Origin: Planctomycetota bacterium
Lineage (GTDB): Bacteria > Planctomycetota > Planctomycetia > Pirellulales > Pirellulaceae
Direction: 5' to 3'
NCBI GenBank assembly: GCA_014238905.1
Contig: JABAAE010000001.1
Span: 170,712 to 234,711 of the forward strand
DNA length: 64,000 nt
Within the stretch, counting starts at the first letter, position 1, and each line of letters begins with the position of its first letter. The notes beneath the pieces were generated by a model, which saw only the letters and a list, made by a program, of their open reading frames with translations, did not search any database and was not told where the DNA came from. The position numbers were made by a program, and so were the translations under genes. Of this stretch, positions 54,907 through 63,546 are shown piece after piece.

Positions 54907-55803
54907 ATGACTCGCAAGAATCTCACAGCCAGTCGTCTCGCCCGAAACCTCTCGCGGATGGTTCGATCTTGCACCCCTCCCATTCTCGAAAAGATTCTCT
55001 TTCCTAAGAAAGCCAATGTCGGACCGGTGCCACCCGCTAACGAAAGCGTCGCCCAATGCAGCGTTCCTTTTATTATCCCAGCGGTTCCACCCACCGAATT
55101 ATGGCCTGGGTTTGAGCAGACAGAAGTCAAAATGATACCGGGCCAAATACGCAATCATCTCTGGGCGATGCCGGAAAACGAATTGTTGGTGCTATCGGTG
55201 ATCAGTCGGTTACTGGCACCTAAAAGGGTCTTTGAATTCGGAACCTTTACCGGAGCATCCACGTTGGCAATAGCTGCCAATACCGACCCTCAGACCCGCA
55301 TCATGACGCTGGATATCAATCCTGAAAATCGGCGATCACATCGAACGGGTGTAGGAAGTGACATACCGTTTGACTATGTCATCGGCGAGTCCTTTTTAAA
55401 AACACGTTGGAATTCAAAGATCGAACGCCTTTACAGCGATGCCCGAAATTTTGACACCAAGCCTTACGAGGGCAAGATGGACCTCGTTTTCGTCGATGCT
55501 GACCACACCTATCCGTTTGTCAGAAATGACACCGAAAAAGCGCTGCAAATGCTCGCCCCTGGAGGCGTCATCCTGTGGCATGACTACCGTTGGGATGACG
55601 ACACACCTGAATGCCAAGGTGTTACCCGACTGGTCAATCAATTCCATGATTCGGTCGGGGAATGTCGGGAGATCGCAGGGACTCGATTTGCGATCTTCCA
55701 AAGCGACGCCAATTTTCGCTGGCAACGGCAAGACTCACCCGGATCAAGCGGCCCACATCCACTGGCATTTGACGACCAAAGTGGCTCGCGGGAGGCTGCA
55801 TGA
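54907..55803 (+). CDS. Class I SAM-dependent methyltransferase (Methyltransf_24-like)
   Basis: A 298-residue methyltransferase. Motif I is VFEFGTFTGASTLAIA at about residues 108-123. The acidic end of beta-2 is MTLDINPEN, and MDLVFVDADHTYPFVRND plus APGGVILWHDYRWDD are the motifs of O-methyltransferase-like family members (the Asp/His residues may bind a metal). About 85 residues precede the fold. Within a glycan operon it probably methylates a sugar or a precursor. AAAGAGAG upstream is the ribosome-binding site, inside the end of the preceding gene. It ends SREAA and overlaps the next gene as ATGA. Confidence 0.9.
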   Translation: MTRKNLTASRLARNLSRMVRSCTPPILEKILFPKKANVGPVPPANESVAQCSVPFIIPAVPPTELWPGFEQTEVKMIPGQIRNHLWAMPENELLVLSVISRLLAPKRVFEFGTFTGASTLAIAANTDPQTRIMTLDINPENRRSHRTGVGSDIPFDYVIGESFLKTRWNSKIERLYSDARNFDTKPYEGKMDLVFVDADHTYPFVRNDTEKALQMLAPGGVILWHDYRWDDDTPECQGVTRLVNQFHDSVGECREIAGTRFAIFQSDANFRWQRQDSPGSSGPHPLAFDDQSGSREAA

Positions 55804-56999
55804 CTAAACAACCTATCGCAGTCTTTGCGACGATTATCACCCGCGATTACTATCGGTTTGCAAAAGTCTGGAGTGATTCGGTTCGCCTGTTCTATCCCAA
55901 CGCAGAAATCGTGATCTGTGTCGCTGACACGATCCCTGAGAAAATGCGGGACAGCTTTGAGGATGTCCAACTGATTCAGGCAGATGAATTTCAAATCAGC
56001 GGCTTTCGCCGGATGGCGTTTCAATACACACCTTTCGAGTTGACCTGTGCGGTCAAGCCGTTTCTGCTGAAACACCTGTTGTCCGAACACGAAACGGTGG
56101 TCTACCTCGACGCGGACACCTGTCTGTTTCATCAACTGGAGTCCATCGAATACGCCCTCGATGACTACGACATCATTTTGACTCCTCACCTGACCAAATC
56201 GGAAAACTCAGGATCCGAAAATCGAATCCGAAACGCTGGCACCCTCAATGGCGGTTTTTTGGGGATCAAAAAATCGGGCAACAGCAACCGATTCATCGAT
56301 TGGTGGTCTGAACGCTGCCGATACGAATGTTATATCGATCCACTTTCGGGCAGATTTGTCGATCAGACGTGGTTGGATCTTGTCCCCTCACTATTTGAAA
56401 AAGTACTGGTTTGCCGTGACGAATCGCTAAATGTTGCGTATTGGAACCTACACGACCGAGGGTTCAGGTCGCCTCAACCTCCATTTTTTGTGGGAACTCA
56501 ACCACTTGGCTTTTTTCATTTCAGCGGGTTCAGGCTGACCTCTCCTGAAAGGTTAACGTGCCATCTCACCGGTCACGGGCAAACGCAACAGATCGCCGAG
56601 GAGGGGACTACAGAACTGGTTCGATGGTACGCAGAACAACTTCAAAGTGCTTCGATCACCGATCTTGAACAGTTGGAATGTGAATTCCAAAGATATCACG
56701 ATGGCACGCTCATCGATCCATTTCACCGAGAAACCATCCGCGGTAGATATGCCGAAGCGGCGGATATTCATGATCCCTTTGGCGAGCAGGGAAGCGGCAA
56801 TATCCCCGAGATTACCGATTCACTGAGGTGTGACATCGTCCTTTCTCGGAAACACTGGCAATTGGAACAGATGCAGCAGGAAGCGGATCGCCAAACCGCC
56901 TGGATCCAGAAACGGCTACACCGTCGTCTGGACAAACGCATCGTTGAGGTGTTGAAGCGGTGCCTGAATCGTTTCAGCCCCAAAACAAAGGCAGCCTGA
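55800..56999 (+). CDS. GT-A-type glycosyltransferase-like protein
   Basis: A 399-residue protein. After an N-terminal Rossmann-like strand (IAVFATIITRDYYRFAKVWS) it has the DxD-type motif in VVYLDADTCLFHQL. Further on is RNAGTLNGGFLGIKKSGNSN and then FVDQTWLDLVPSLF, an order typical of GT8-like or related GT-A folds. The C-terminal ~110 residues are helical and basic (RRLDKRIVEVLKRCLNRFS). It is coupled to the methyltransferase gene (ATGA, with GGGAGG as ribosome-binding site). It ends KTKAA. The sugar donor is unknown. Confidence 0.85.
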   Translation: MTKQPIAVFATIITRDYYRFAKVWSDSVRLFYPNAEIVICVADTIPEKMRDSFEDVQLIQADEFQISGFRRMAFQYTPFELTCAVKPFLLKHLLSEHETVVYLDADTCLFHQLESIEYALDDYDIILTPHLTKSENSGSENRIRNAGTLNGGFLGIKKSGNSNRFIDWWSERCRYECYIDPLSGRFVDQTWLDLVPSLFEKVLVCRDESLNVAYWNLHDRGFRSPQPPFFVGTQPLGFFHFSGFRLTSPERLTCHLTGHGQTQQIAEEGTTELVRWYAEQLQSASITDLEQLECEFQRYHDGTLIDPFHRETIRGRYAEAADIHDPFGEQGSGNIPEITDSLRCDIVLSRKHWQLEQMQQEADRQTAWIQKRLHRRLDKRIVEVLKRCLNRFSPKTKAA

Positions 57000-57158
57000 T
57001 CGATTCGCCAAAATATTAAAAACCCCCGAGAGCCTCTCGTTTTCGCCAACGCGTTCATTTTTTGACGTTGACCGATAACGGCCAACAGCCTAAAAGCGTT
57101 GTGGAAAGATAGATGAATCGCAAAAAATCGCGATCTTTGCTTAAAGTATGGATTCTTA

Positions 57159-58046
57159 ATGTCTAACAAATACACCATTATACTCCCCTATTATTGTCAA
57201 GACGAAATCGATCGTTATTTGCGAATTGGCGATCATCTGTTGACCTTGGGTCCGCAGTCCCATTCTTACGAATTTCTTTTGGCTGCCAGTCCCAAAATAC
57301 GCCCCAATCGTGATTTGGAACGACGATTTTCACGAATTGCCCCCACGATTTCGTTCTCCTGTCCCACCAAGGTCTTCGGTTATCCACAGGGACCAACGGC
57401 AATGTTCTGGGACTGCATGGACTACATCAGCGATCATTCCAACCCAAATGACGCCGGATTTGGGTTGTGGTTGGAATCGGACATGATCCCAATCAAATCC
57501 AACTGGCTGGATGAGATCATCGCTGACTGGTCCGCAGCGGAAACGCCTCCGTTGCTGATGGGTTGCCTGATCCCGGATGTTTATAAACACCGAGTCATGA
57601 AACGACCTCGAAAATGGGTGCGTGAGCATATCAATGGCGGCGGCTGTTATGGTAGGCATTTTGGAAAAATCCTTCCGCCAGAGGCCAGGAACGAAGTTTT
57701 CGATCTAGCGGTGTATCCGTTTGTAATGGAAAAACCGGAGAGAATGCGAGTCACCAACACCATTGCTCTTTCTAGCATGGACCGATGCCGGGCAGACATC
57801 GTCGATCAACGCAGAATGATTCTGCATGGTTTTATGCAGAATAAAGATGACTTTATCGACCGTTGCCGTCAGCCCGTTTCCCAACTCGAGTTAAATCGAT
57901 ATCAGGGCAAGCTACACTACCACCCACTAGGCAATGCTATCGAGCGAACCAAATTGATGTTCATGGGCCGTGGTCCCGAGGCGATGTTGGCTGCGATGTT
58001 TCTGGAGATGGATCGCAATGACTATCTCGCGCAAAAAGCGGCTTGA
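57159..58046 (+). CDS. Probable GT-A-like protein of unknown specificity
   Basis: A 295-residue protein. The start resembles a GT-A strand (YTIILPYYCQDEIDRYLRIG), and LWLESDMIPIKSNWLDEI lies where a DxD motif would be expected. HINGGGCYGRHFGKILP may be an acceptor loop. I cannot assign it to a named family. A 159-bp gap precedes it, containing a short hairpin (CGAGA / TCTCG at 57027-57039 then TTTT), so it may have its own promoter. It has no membrane segment. It ends AQKAA like its neighbours. A role in the same glycan pathway is inferred from location. Confidence 0.75.
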   Translation: MSNKYTIILPYYCQDEIDRYLRIGDHLLTLGPQSHSYEFLLAASPKIRPNRDLERRFSRIAPTISFSCPTKVFGYPQGPTAMFWDCMDYISDHSNPNDAGFGLWLESDMIPIKSNWLDEIIADWSAAETPPLLMGCLIPDVYKHRVMKRPRKWVREHINGGGCYGRHFGKILPPEARNEVFDLAVYPFVMEKPERMRVTNTIALSSMDRCRADIVDQRRMILHGFMQNKDDFIDRCRQPVSQLELNRYQGKLHYHPLGNAIERTKLMFMGRGPEAMLAAMFLEMDRNDYLAQKAA

Positions 58047-58071
58047 GGTGGAATAAAAACCGGAATTGCCT

Positions 58072-59442
58072 ATGACGGCTCAGCAACGGCAGAAGACAAT
58101 CACGCATTTTTCCACCTACAACAAAGGCGGGGCTGGAATCGCGGCGCGACGAATCTTCGACGGTCTGCGGAATCAACTCGTAGAATCTGCCGGGGAATCC
58201 AACCAGAACAACTTGAACCTACGATTCATCTGCCGTGACGACCAAGATCGGCCAGACGGCCAGACAGATCATTTCCAATCCTACCAGCCGTTTTTCTACT
58301 CCTGGCTTCCAAGGATGCTCAACCACACGCGAAAAGCGGCCAAGAACTTTCACCGATTTCTAAAAAATCGCCCACCGCAATTCGAGGTGGTTTCTCCGAC
58401 AGCGCACTATCATCCAACAGCACTCCCCAAGACTTTTAATACCGATCTGATCCACCTCCATTGGGTCGCGTTTCTATTTGATTACATTTCTTTTTTCAAG
58501 TCGATCCATAACACGACGCCTATTGTCTGGACGCTTCACGACATGAATGCGTTTACCGGTGGCTGCCATTACTCGGGTGGATGTGAAAAATACCTATCTG
58601 GCTGCGGCAGTTGTTTTCAAATTGACAATCCACAACCGACTGACTTGTCGTCTTTGGGAATTCTCCATAAAAAAAAATCCTACCACCGAAAAAACATGAC
58701 CATTGTCTCCCCTAGCCAATGGTTACTCAATGCCGCCCAACGAAGTGGCCTTTTCCCTGACAGCACCTGTTTTGAACTGATCCCTTACGGGATCAATACG
58801 AAAGCATTTTATCCACTTGAAAAACAGTCAGCAAAACAACAGCTTGCCGAAAGCATCAACAGCACCCTGCATGATCGTGTTACGTTGTTATTTGGTGCTG
58901 ACAATTTGACCATTCCCCGTAAGGGGATCCACCAATTAAAGGAGGCACTGGGACATCTCCAGCCCAAATCAGAAATCACCTGTCTGATTTTCGGTAATGG
59001 AGACGTGCAAGAACTGGGACTGGACAAACTGCATCCGCGAATCCAGGTCCATCACCTTGGTTATCTGAAGAACGATGTAGAAAAACAACTCGCCTATTCG
59101 GCCGCCGACCTGTTCGTCCTTCCTTCACTGGAAGACAACCAACCCCAAACGGGTCTCGAAGCAATGGCTTGCCAAACACCGGTTGTCGCATTTGATACCG
59201 GGGGCATGCCCGATTTCGTCCGCCACCGAAAAACAGGCTACCTCGCCGCCGGCCACCAGCCCAAAGAACTTGCTGATGCCATCGCCGCACTGATTGCTGA
59301 TGGTTCAGCAAGAGCGGTCATGGGAGCAACCGCCCGCGAGATGGTCTGTAAGGAATTTGAGATCGATACCCAAACCAATCGATATGTTGAGCTTTATGAA
59401 CGACTGATTGGCTCATTCCAAAATTCTTCCAAGGCGGCTTAG
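58072..59442 (+). CDS. Glycosyltransferase, GT4 family (WcaC-like)
   Basis: A 456-residue GT-B glycosyltransferase. The N-terminus is HFSTYNKGGAGIAARRIFDG. The WcaC-type region is LIHLHWVAFLFDY and WTLHDMNAFTGGCHYSGGCE with clustered cysteines (then LSGCGSC), typical of colanic-acid-type glycosyltransferases. The donor half has FVLPSLEDNQPQTGLEAMAC and VVAFDTGGMPDFVRHRKTGY. The ATG at 58072 is preferred; a TTG two codons earlier is also in frame. It is the last gene of the plus-strand run, 25 nt after the preceding stop, and ends SSKAA. Donor unknown. Confidence 0.93.
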   Translation: MTAQQRQKTITHFSTYNKGGAGIAARRIFDGLRNQLVESAGESNQNNLNLRFICRDDQDRPDGQTDHFQSYQPFFYSWLPRMLNHTRKAAKNFHRFLKNRPPQFEVVSPTAHYHPTALPKTFNTDLIHLHWVAFLFDYISFFKSIHNTTPIVWTLHDMNAFTGGCHYSGGCEKYLSGCGSCFQIDNPQPTDLSSLGILHKKKSYHRKNMTIVSPSQWLLNAAQRSGLFPDSTCFELIPYGINTKAFYPLEKQSAKQQLAESINSTLHDRVTLLFGADNLTIPRKGIHQLKEALGHLQPKSEITCLIFGNGDVQELGLDKLHPRIQVHHLGYLKNDVEKQLAYSAADLFVLPSLEDNQPQTGLEAMACQTPVVAFDTGGMPDFVRHRKTGYLAAGHQPKELADAIAALIADGSARAVMGATAREMVCKEFEIDTQTNRYVELYERLIGSFQNSSKAA

Positions 59443-59507
59443 CCACTGAGTAACGGCATGATCTGATGGTCTGCTAAACCACCTCCAGCGGACTTCAAGA
59501 TCAGGTA

Positions 59508-61055
59508 TTATTGACTTGCACCGTTGGATGTGAATTTCTTTAAAAAAACCGCTTTCATTTCCTCTGTCCGACGAGTGTAATAATTTCTGGATAAAACGGT
59601 CCCGTGATCTCCCGGAATCAAACTGACCTTGGCATCACTTCCGAGCTCTTTAAGCGTTTCAGAATACAAACGGGTGGCACCCTCGAGGTAGAAAGTATCC
59701 TCGGTCCCCATCAGAATATTAATTTTTCCCTTGACCTTAGGAGCTAACTCGCTCCAGTTGTTTTTGGTGAACAGATTGATGTCGTACTTTTTCCAAGCTT
59801 CGACTACGTCTGGATTGACGGTGCCTGCCTGACGGTTCCACATCCTTTTTGGCGAACCGTTTTCGTCCAGAGGCGAAAAAACAGCCTCAAAGGACCGCAA
59901 CTGCCCACCGCGTCCAATCACGTCATCCATCTTGGCAAAATCGGGGTACCAGATGATGACACGACCTCGGGACCGGGCCAACGGTTTTTTCTTTTCATCG
60001 TCAAAAAAGTAAATGCTCTTTGCCGGCTTAGCATAGAGATTGGTTTGTTGGTAGTCGCGAAAATCAACTGGATCAGGCGAAGAGCTCCAGAGCCCGCCAA
60101 ACGTCTCAGGATAGTTGAGTTGAAGCCAGATCGAAGACCATCCCCCACTGCTGTGCCCACCCACATATCGGGCTCCCGAAGCTGCTACGGTCCTGAACTG
60201 GGAATCAATCATCGGAATCATCTCCTTGATTAACGCGTCACCCCTTGGGCCGTTGGCGGCACTGTTGGCGTAAACATGGTGCCCCCATTTGCATTGACCT
60301 GTCAGCAGCACATGAATGAATTCGAAATTCCCAGCTTTTTGGAATGACTGCATGGCTTTTGCCCGGGATGCCATGCTGCCCAGTGTGCCACCGAATCCAG
60401 AAACTTCGTAGAAAACCGGGTAGCGACGCTTTGAATCGGTGCCATAGCTGTTCGGCAAGACCACCGCTGCATCCATCAAGACTTCGCGTTTGTGGAATTG
60501 TCCCAGCAGCGAACTTTTCATTTTGATCAGTTTGATCGAATCGGTTTCCCGAAATGTTTTCGAAGGCACGATTTTAGTCAGCGTCAACGGAATTGCCTTG
60601 GTTGCCTCATCGACTTCGATTTCAGCTACCTCGCTGAAGAAATTGCCGACTCCCTTTCCCGGGGAGGATGCATAAAAATCGTGGTCCAACAGTGCCTGGA
60701 TCCGGTACTTGCCCCCCTTCAATTTCGACAACGGGGCTGGAAATCCATCCGCCTTGTCATCCAATCGAATGGTTTGTCCCGGCTTCATACCCGTGACATC
60801 CAATGCAAAAAACGGCTCTGGATTAAACCAATTCGGACCGAGACGAGGTTCTCCGCGACTGGATATAAAAACGAACAATCTTCCGGAAATCGGCTTGTTG
60901 GTGACGCTTTCGGACAAGCGGACTTCAAAAGTCAGGCTGTCCCCGGCCAAAGACTGGATCGGCCAAGTGAACAACGACAAGAGAACGGCTGTCAAAAACA
61001 GGGCGTTAGGTCGGGTCAAGAAGATGAGCATCCATCGAGCATTCATCAAAAACAT
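59508..61055 (-). CDS. Secreted esterase (alpha/beta hydrolase, esterase-D/antigen-85-like)
   Basis: A 515-residue exported hydrolase. The ATG at 61055 has AGGTG seven nucleotides upstream and leads into a signal peptide (LFLTAVLLSLFTWPIQSLAG). A beta-domain of ~170 residues follows, then the hydrolase. The nucleophile elbow is GGHSSGG in RYVGGHSSGGWSSIW. The acid and His are expected in MGTEDTFYLEG and LIPGDHGTVL. The esterase fold suggests removal of acyl groups from polysaccharides or other extracellular esters. It is convergent with the glycan operon. A longer in-frame start at 61202 would add 49 residues unlike a signal peptide. Confidence 0.9.
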   Translation of the reverse strand: MFLMNARWMLIFLTRPNALFLTAVLLSLFTWPIQSLAGDSLTFEVRLSESVTNKPISGRLFVFISSRGEPRLGPNWFNPEPFFALDVTGMKPGQTIRLDDKADGFPAPLSKLKGGKYRIQALLDHDFYASSPGKGVGNFFSEVAEIEVDEATKAIPLTLTKIVPSKTFRETDSIKLIKMKSSLLGQFHKREVLMDAAVVLPNSYGTDSKRRYPVFYEVSGFGGTLGSMASRAKAMQSFQKAGNFEFIHVLLTGQCKWGHHVYANSAANGPRGDALIKEMIPMIDSQFRTVAASGARYVGGHSSGGWSSIWLQLNYPETFGGLWSSSPDPVDFRDYQQTNLYAKPAKSIYFFDDEKKKPLARSRGRVIIWYPDFAKMDDVIGRGGQLRSFEAVFSPLDENGSPKRMWNRQAGTVNPDVVEAWKKYDINLFTKNNWSELAPKVKGKINILMGTEDTFYLEGATRLYSETLKELGSDAKVSLIPGDHGTVLSRNYYTRRTEEMKAVFLKKFTSNGASQ

Positions 61056-61513
61056 GTTGGAGCACCTGGTTGGAAAAGTCGGGTAAACAGACATCGACTG
61101 AATCACTCGACAGGAAGGACGGACAGACGGTTGAGTGCCAGCGTTCCCGGGAGGACTGACTCTTTTTGTATCAGTATGGCGACTGGGTTTCCTTTCATTC
61201 AACCGGCCTTGGCACCAAATTGTTTCACGCCCGTCAAAAAATTGGTCGGCCTACCAGTCTCAAAGCTGTGCGGCTTGCCTTTTTCCCAGTAAAGTGCTTT
61301 AGGCTTGGGATTCTCAGCCAAAGAAGGATTCTGAATCGACTTGGTTTGCGTAAGAGCCCGATTTGTAGAATAATCAGCGGCATTCACGTGCGTCGGTTTT
61401 TTTCAGAACGGACAACCGCGGTCGGAGTAAGCCAAACCCAATCAGGTTCAAAAACAGCGGTGAAATAATCCGCGAGCGGCCCTTAAATCTGACGAAAACA
61501 ATAGGAAAAAATC
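61056..61513. other. Divergent intergenic region, 458 bp
   Basis: Between the esterase gene (minus) and ricT (plus). It should contain both promoters. No gene, repeat or clear regulatory element was recognised. ricT's ribosome-binding site (TAGGA) is at its right end. Confidence 0.4.
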
Positions 61514-62338
61514 TTGGCGAAATACGTTTGTCGGTTCGGCATCATGCGAACGATCGGAGTTTTCTCCGCAAAAACCAATCAAAACCATTTTCGAGGTGAG
61601 AGGGTCATCGTCCGTTCGAATCGGGGACTCGAAGCCGCGGAGGTTTTAGTGGAAGCGACCGATCACGTATTGGGCCAGATGGACAATCCGATTTTTGGAC
61701 ACCTCTTGAGAAAAATGTCCGACGAAGATATCGAGGATGTGGAATCGATCCTCAGGAAACAGACCGAAAACATGGTCGTCTGCAAACGAATCATCGCTGA
61801 TCAGCAAATCGACATGAAACTGATCGACGTCGAACAGTTGTTCGGAGGTGAAAAAATGGTGGTTTATTACATTGCCGAAGACCGCGTCGATTTCCGGGAA
61901 CTGGTCAAACTCTTTGCAAGCGAGTTCAAGACCAAAATTGAAATGCGGCAAATTGGTGTTCGGGACGAAGCCAAGTTGTTGGCAGATTATGGCGATTGCG
62001 GAAAACCCGTCTGCTGCAACACCCACCTTTCGAAAATGCCTCCTGTCTCGATGCGTATGGCAAAGGTGCAGCGGGCAACACTGGACCCCAACAAGATCTC
62101 CGGCCGATGCGGCCGATTGAAATGTTGCCTGCGATATGAGTACGATACTTACGAAGAATTGCAAAAAGATCTACCTCCGATCGGTTCGGAAATCGTGACC
62201 GAGAATGGCAAGGGAAGAGTCATCAATCTGGAGACACTAACCGGCCAACTCATCGTCGTTATGGAAGATCGGCGACGTGTGATGATTGATGCAACAGAGG
62301 TCCTCACGATCACCAAGGTTGGCCCCGGAATCCTATAG
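61514..62338 (+). CDS. ricT: PSP1/RicT (YaaT) family protein
   Basis: A 274-residue protein of the RicT type, known in Bacillus as part of an iron-sulfur complex acting on RNA processing. The conserved C-terminal part carries DCGKPVCCNTHL and SGRCGRLKCCLRYEYDTYEE, whose clustered cysteines bind the Fe-S cluster. The N-terminus MAKYVCRFGIMRTIGVF is typical, as is VIVRSNRGLEAAEVL. It starts with TTG, supported by TAGGA eight nucleotides upstream and by the family's normal N-terminus. RicA and RicF partners are not in the window. It is followed closely by the Minf_1886-type gene. Confidence 0.93.
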   Translation: MAKYVCRFGIMRTIGVFSAKTNQNHFRGERVIVRSNRGLEAAEVLVEATDHVLGQMDNPIFGHLLRKMSDEDIEDVESILRKQTENMVVCKRIIADQQIDMKLIDVEQLFGGEKMVVYYIAEDRVDFRELVKLFASEFKTKIEMRQIGVRDEAKLLADYGDCGKPVCCNTHLSKMPPVSMRMAKVQRATLDPNKISGRCGRLKCCLRYEYDTYEELQKDLPPIGSEIVTENGKGRVINLETLTGQLIVVMEDRRRVMIDATEVLTITKVGPGIL

Positions 62339-62348
62339 AAGAACATGC

Positions 62349-62774
62349 ATGTCTGACGACGCTTTTGCTATCTATAACTTACTAAAAGACGATCCGCGGT
62401 ACCGGTTGGAAGCCTACCAGTTTGTGCGGGAGGCGCTGGCCTACGCTCAGGACACACTCCGAATGGGCCACGAATCAACTGGGGAGGTGATGGATCTCGA
62501 AGGTGAAAAACCGATCCCGGAGCGACACCTAACAGGCCAAGATCTTTGTGAGGCGGTTCGCCAGTATTCGGTTGACCAATTTGGTTACCTTGCTCGGGTT
62601 GTGCTTAAGTCATGGGGCATAGAGTCGACCGGCGATATTGGCAGCATCGTTTACAATTTGATTGGTATTGGGTGGATGAAGAAATCGGATACCGATCGCC
62701 GTGATCATTTTGATGAGATCTTTGATTTCGAAGATGCATTTGAGAAGAATTTTCAGTTTTCACAGGAGGGCTAA
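62349..62774 (+). CDS. Minf_1886-type conserved protein
   Basis: A 141-residue cytoplasmic protein. From the ATG at 62349 it reads MSDDAFAIYNLLKDDPRYRL, then EAYQFVREALAYAQDTL, LTGQDLCEAVRQYSVDQFGY and IVYNLIGIGWMKKSDTDRRD. These match the small conserved protein family found in planctomycetes and verrucomicrobia (Minf_1886 type). An in-frame start at 62286 lies inside ricT and is unlikely. The gap to ricT is 10 nt, so it is in an operon with it. The function is unknown. Confidence 0.85.
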   Translation: MSDDAFAIYNLLKDDPRYRLEAYQFVREALAYAQDTLRMGHESTGEVMDLEGEKPIPERHLTGQDLCEAVRQYSVDQFGYLARVVLKSWGIESTGDIGSIVYNLIGIGWMKKSDTDRRDHFDEIFDFEDAFEKNFQFSQEG

Positions 62775-62901
62775 CCCTGTGACCCAACGGCTATTGCAGT
62801 GGTCAGCTCTAATGGAGTCGCTGTGATCAGATTGGAAATCCACGCGGTGAACCAGGCGACCAAACAGCCCTTTCTTGAGTTGTGGTGTAAGGACGACATT
62901 G

Positions 62902-63162
62902 ATGCCAAGTAGAAAACCCGGAAGGCCGCATCCCAGCCGCAAGACTACGATCTCATCGTCTGATTCGTCTAAATCCGGTTCAACTGAGACCGGGAATCAA
63001 CCTGCCCAAAAAGAAGCAAAGGGATTCTCTGATCCTCCCAAGAACGGGCTGGCTACCGATCCCCCTCAAGCCAATCCCACCTTGGTTGTTGTTTGTGGAG
63101 TCCTGATGATCGGATGGCTGATTTGCCTCATGGTGATAGCGATCCTGAATCAATGGCGATGA
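62902..63162 (+). CDS. Small single-span membrane protein
   Basis: An 86-residue protein. AAGGA lies about nine nucleotides before the chosen ATG (MPSRKPGRPHPSRKT). The N-terminal half is Ser/Thr/Lys/Pro-rich and probably disordered. The C-terminal half holds one transmembrane helix (LVVVCGVLMIGWLICLMVIA) ending ILNQWR, an N-in or tail-anchored layout. No domain is recognised. It follows the Minf_1886-type gene by 127 bp on the same strand. Coding status rests on the ribosome-binding site and the clean membrane helix. Confidence 0.6.
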   Translation: MPSRKPGRPHPSRKTTISSSDSSKSGSTETGNQPAQKEAKGFSDPPKNGLATDPPQANPTLVVVCGVLMIGWLICLMVIAILNQWR

Positions 63163-63546
63163 AAGCATGGGAATGAAACCATGGGGAAATCGGGTTGCAA
63201 AAGAGTCGATTGGAAATGCCCTGCCGTCCGAACCGATCTCTTGGTGTTGCCTTTCCCTGTGCCCAGCAGAAGGGCGACCCCGTAGAAGCCAACCCAAATT
63301 CAACAACAGCTGGCGGAATCGACATCCGTGACAAGAATGAATTAGAAGACCTCTGCTGCAGCCAGAGAACGTATAGCAGATCAGCTCGACTAACAGAATT
63401 CGATGCCAGACACCGGCTAAAACACCAAGACCGAAGCGTCCGGATCAAAGTTTCAGAACCAAAGTTTCAGAACCAAAGTTTCAGAACCAAAGTTTCAGAA
63501 CCAAAGTTTCAGAACCAAATGCATCGCGCGACCCCCGATAGGCCGA
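63163..63546. other. Intergenic, 384 bp, with tandem repeat
   Basis: Convergent region between the small membrane protein gene (plus) and the edge gene (minus). It contains the 14-bp tandem repeat listed separately. A plus-strand frame of 188 codons crosses it and the edge gene but shows no real protein features. Confidence 0.4.
63447..63516. repeat. 5 x 14-bp perfect tandem repeat
   Basis: Five perfect, contiguous copies of AAAGTTTCAGAACC, followed by a partial AAA. There are no spacers, so it is not a CRISPR array. It lies in the intergenic region between convergent genes, about 30 nt from the 3' end of the edge gene. Confidence 0.95.

Noticed and set aside
60492..61292. 266-codon plus-strand frame
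   Set aside because: Antisense to the secreted esterase; composition does not look like a real protein.
61608..61622. TTCGAATC-type sequence resembling a tRNA T-arm
   Set aside because: No acceptor stem or anticodon arm around it, and it lies within the ricT coding sequence.
63447..63516. CRISPR array
   Set aside because: The repeat units are contiguous 14-mers without spacers and no cas gene is present.
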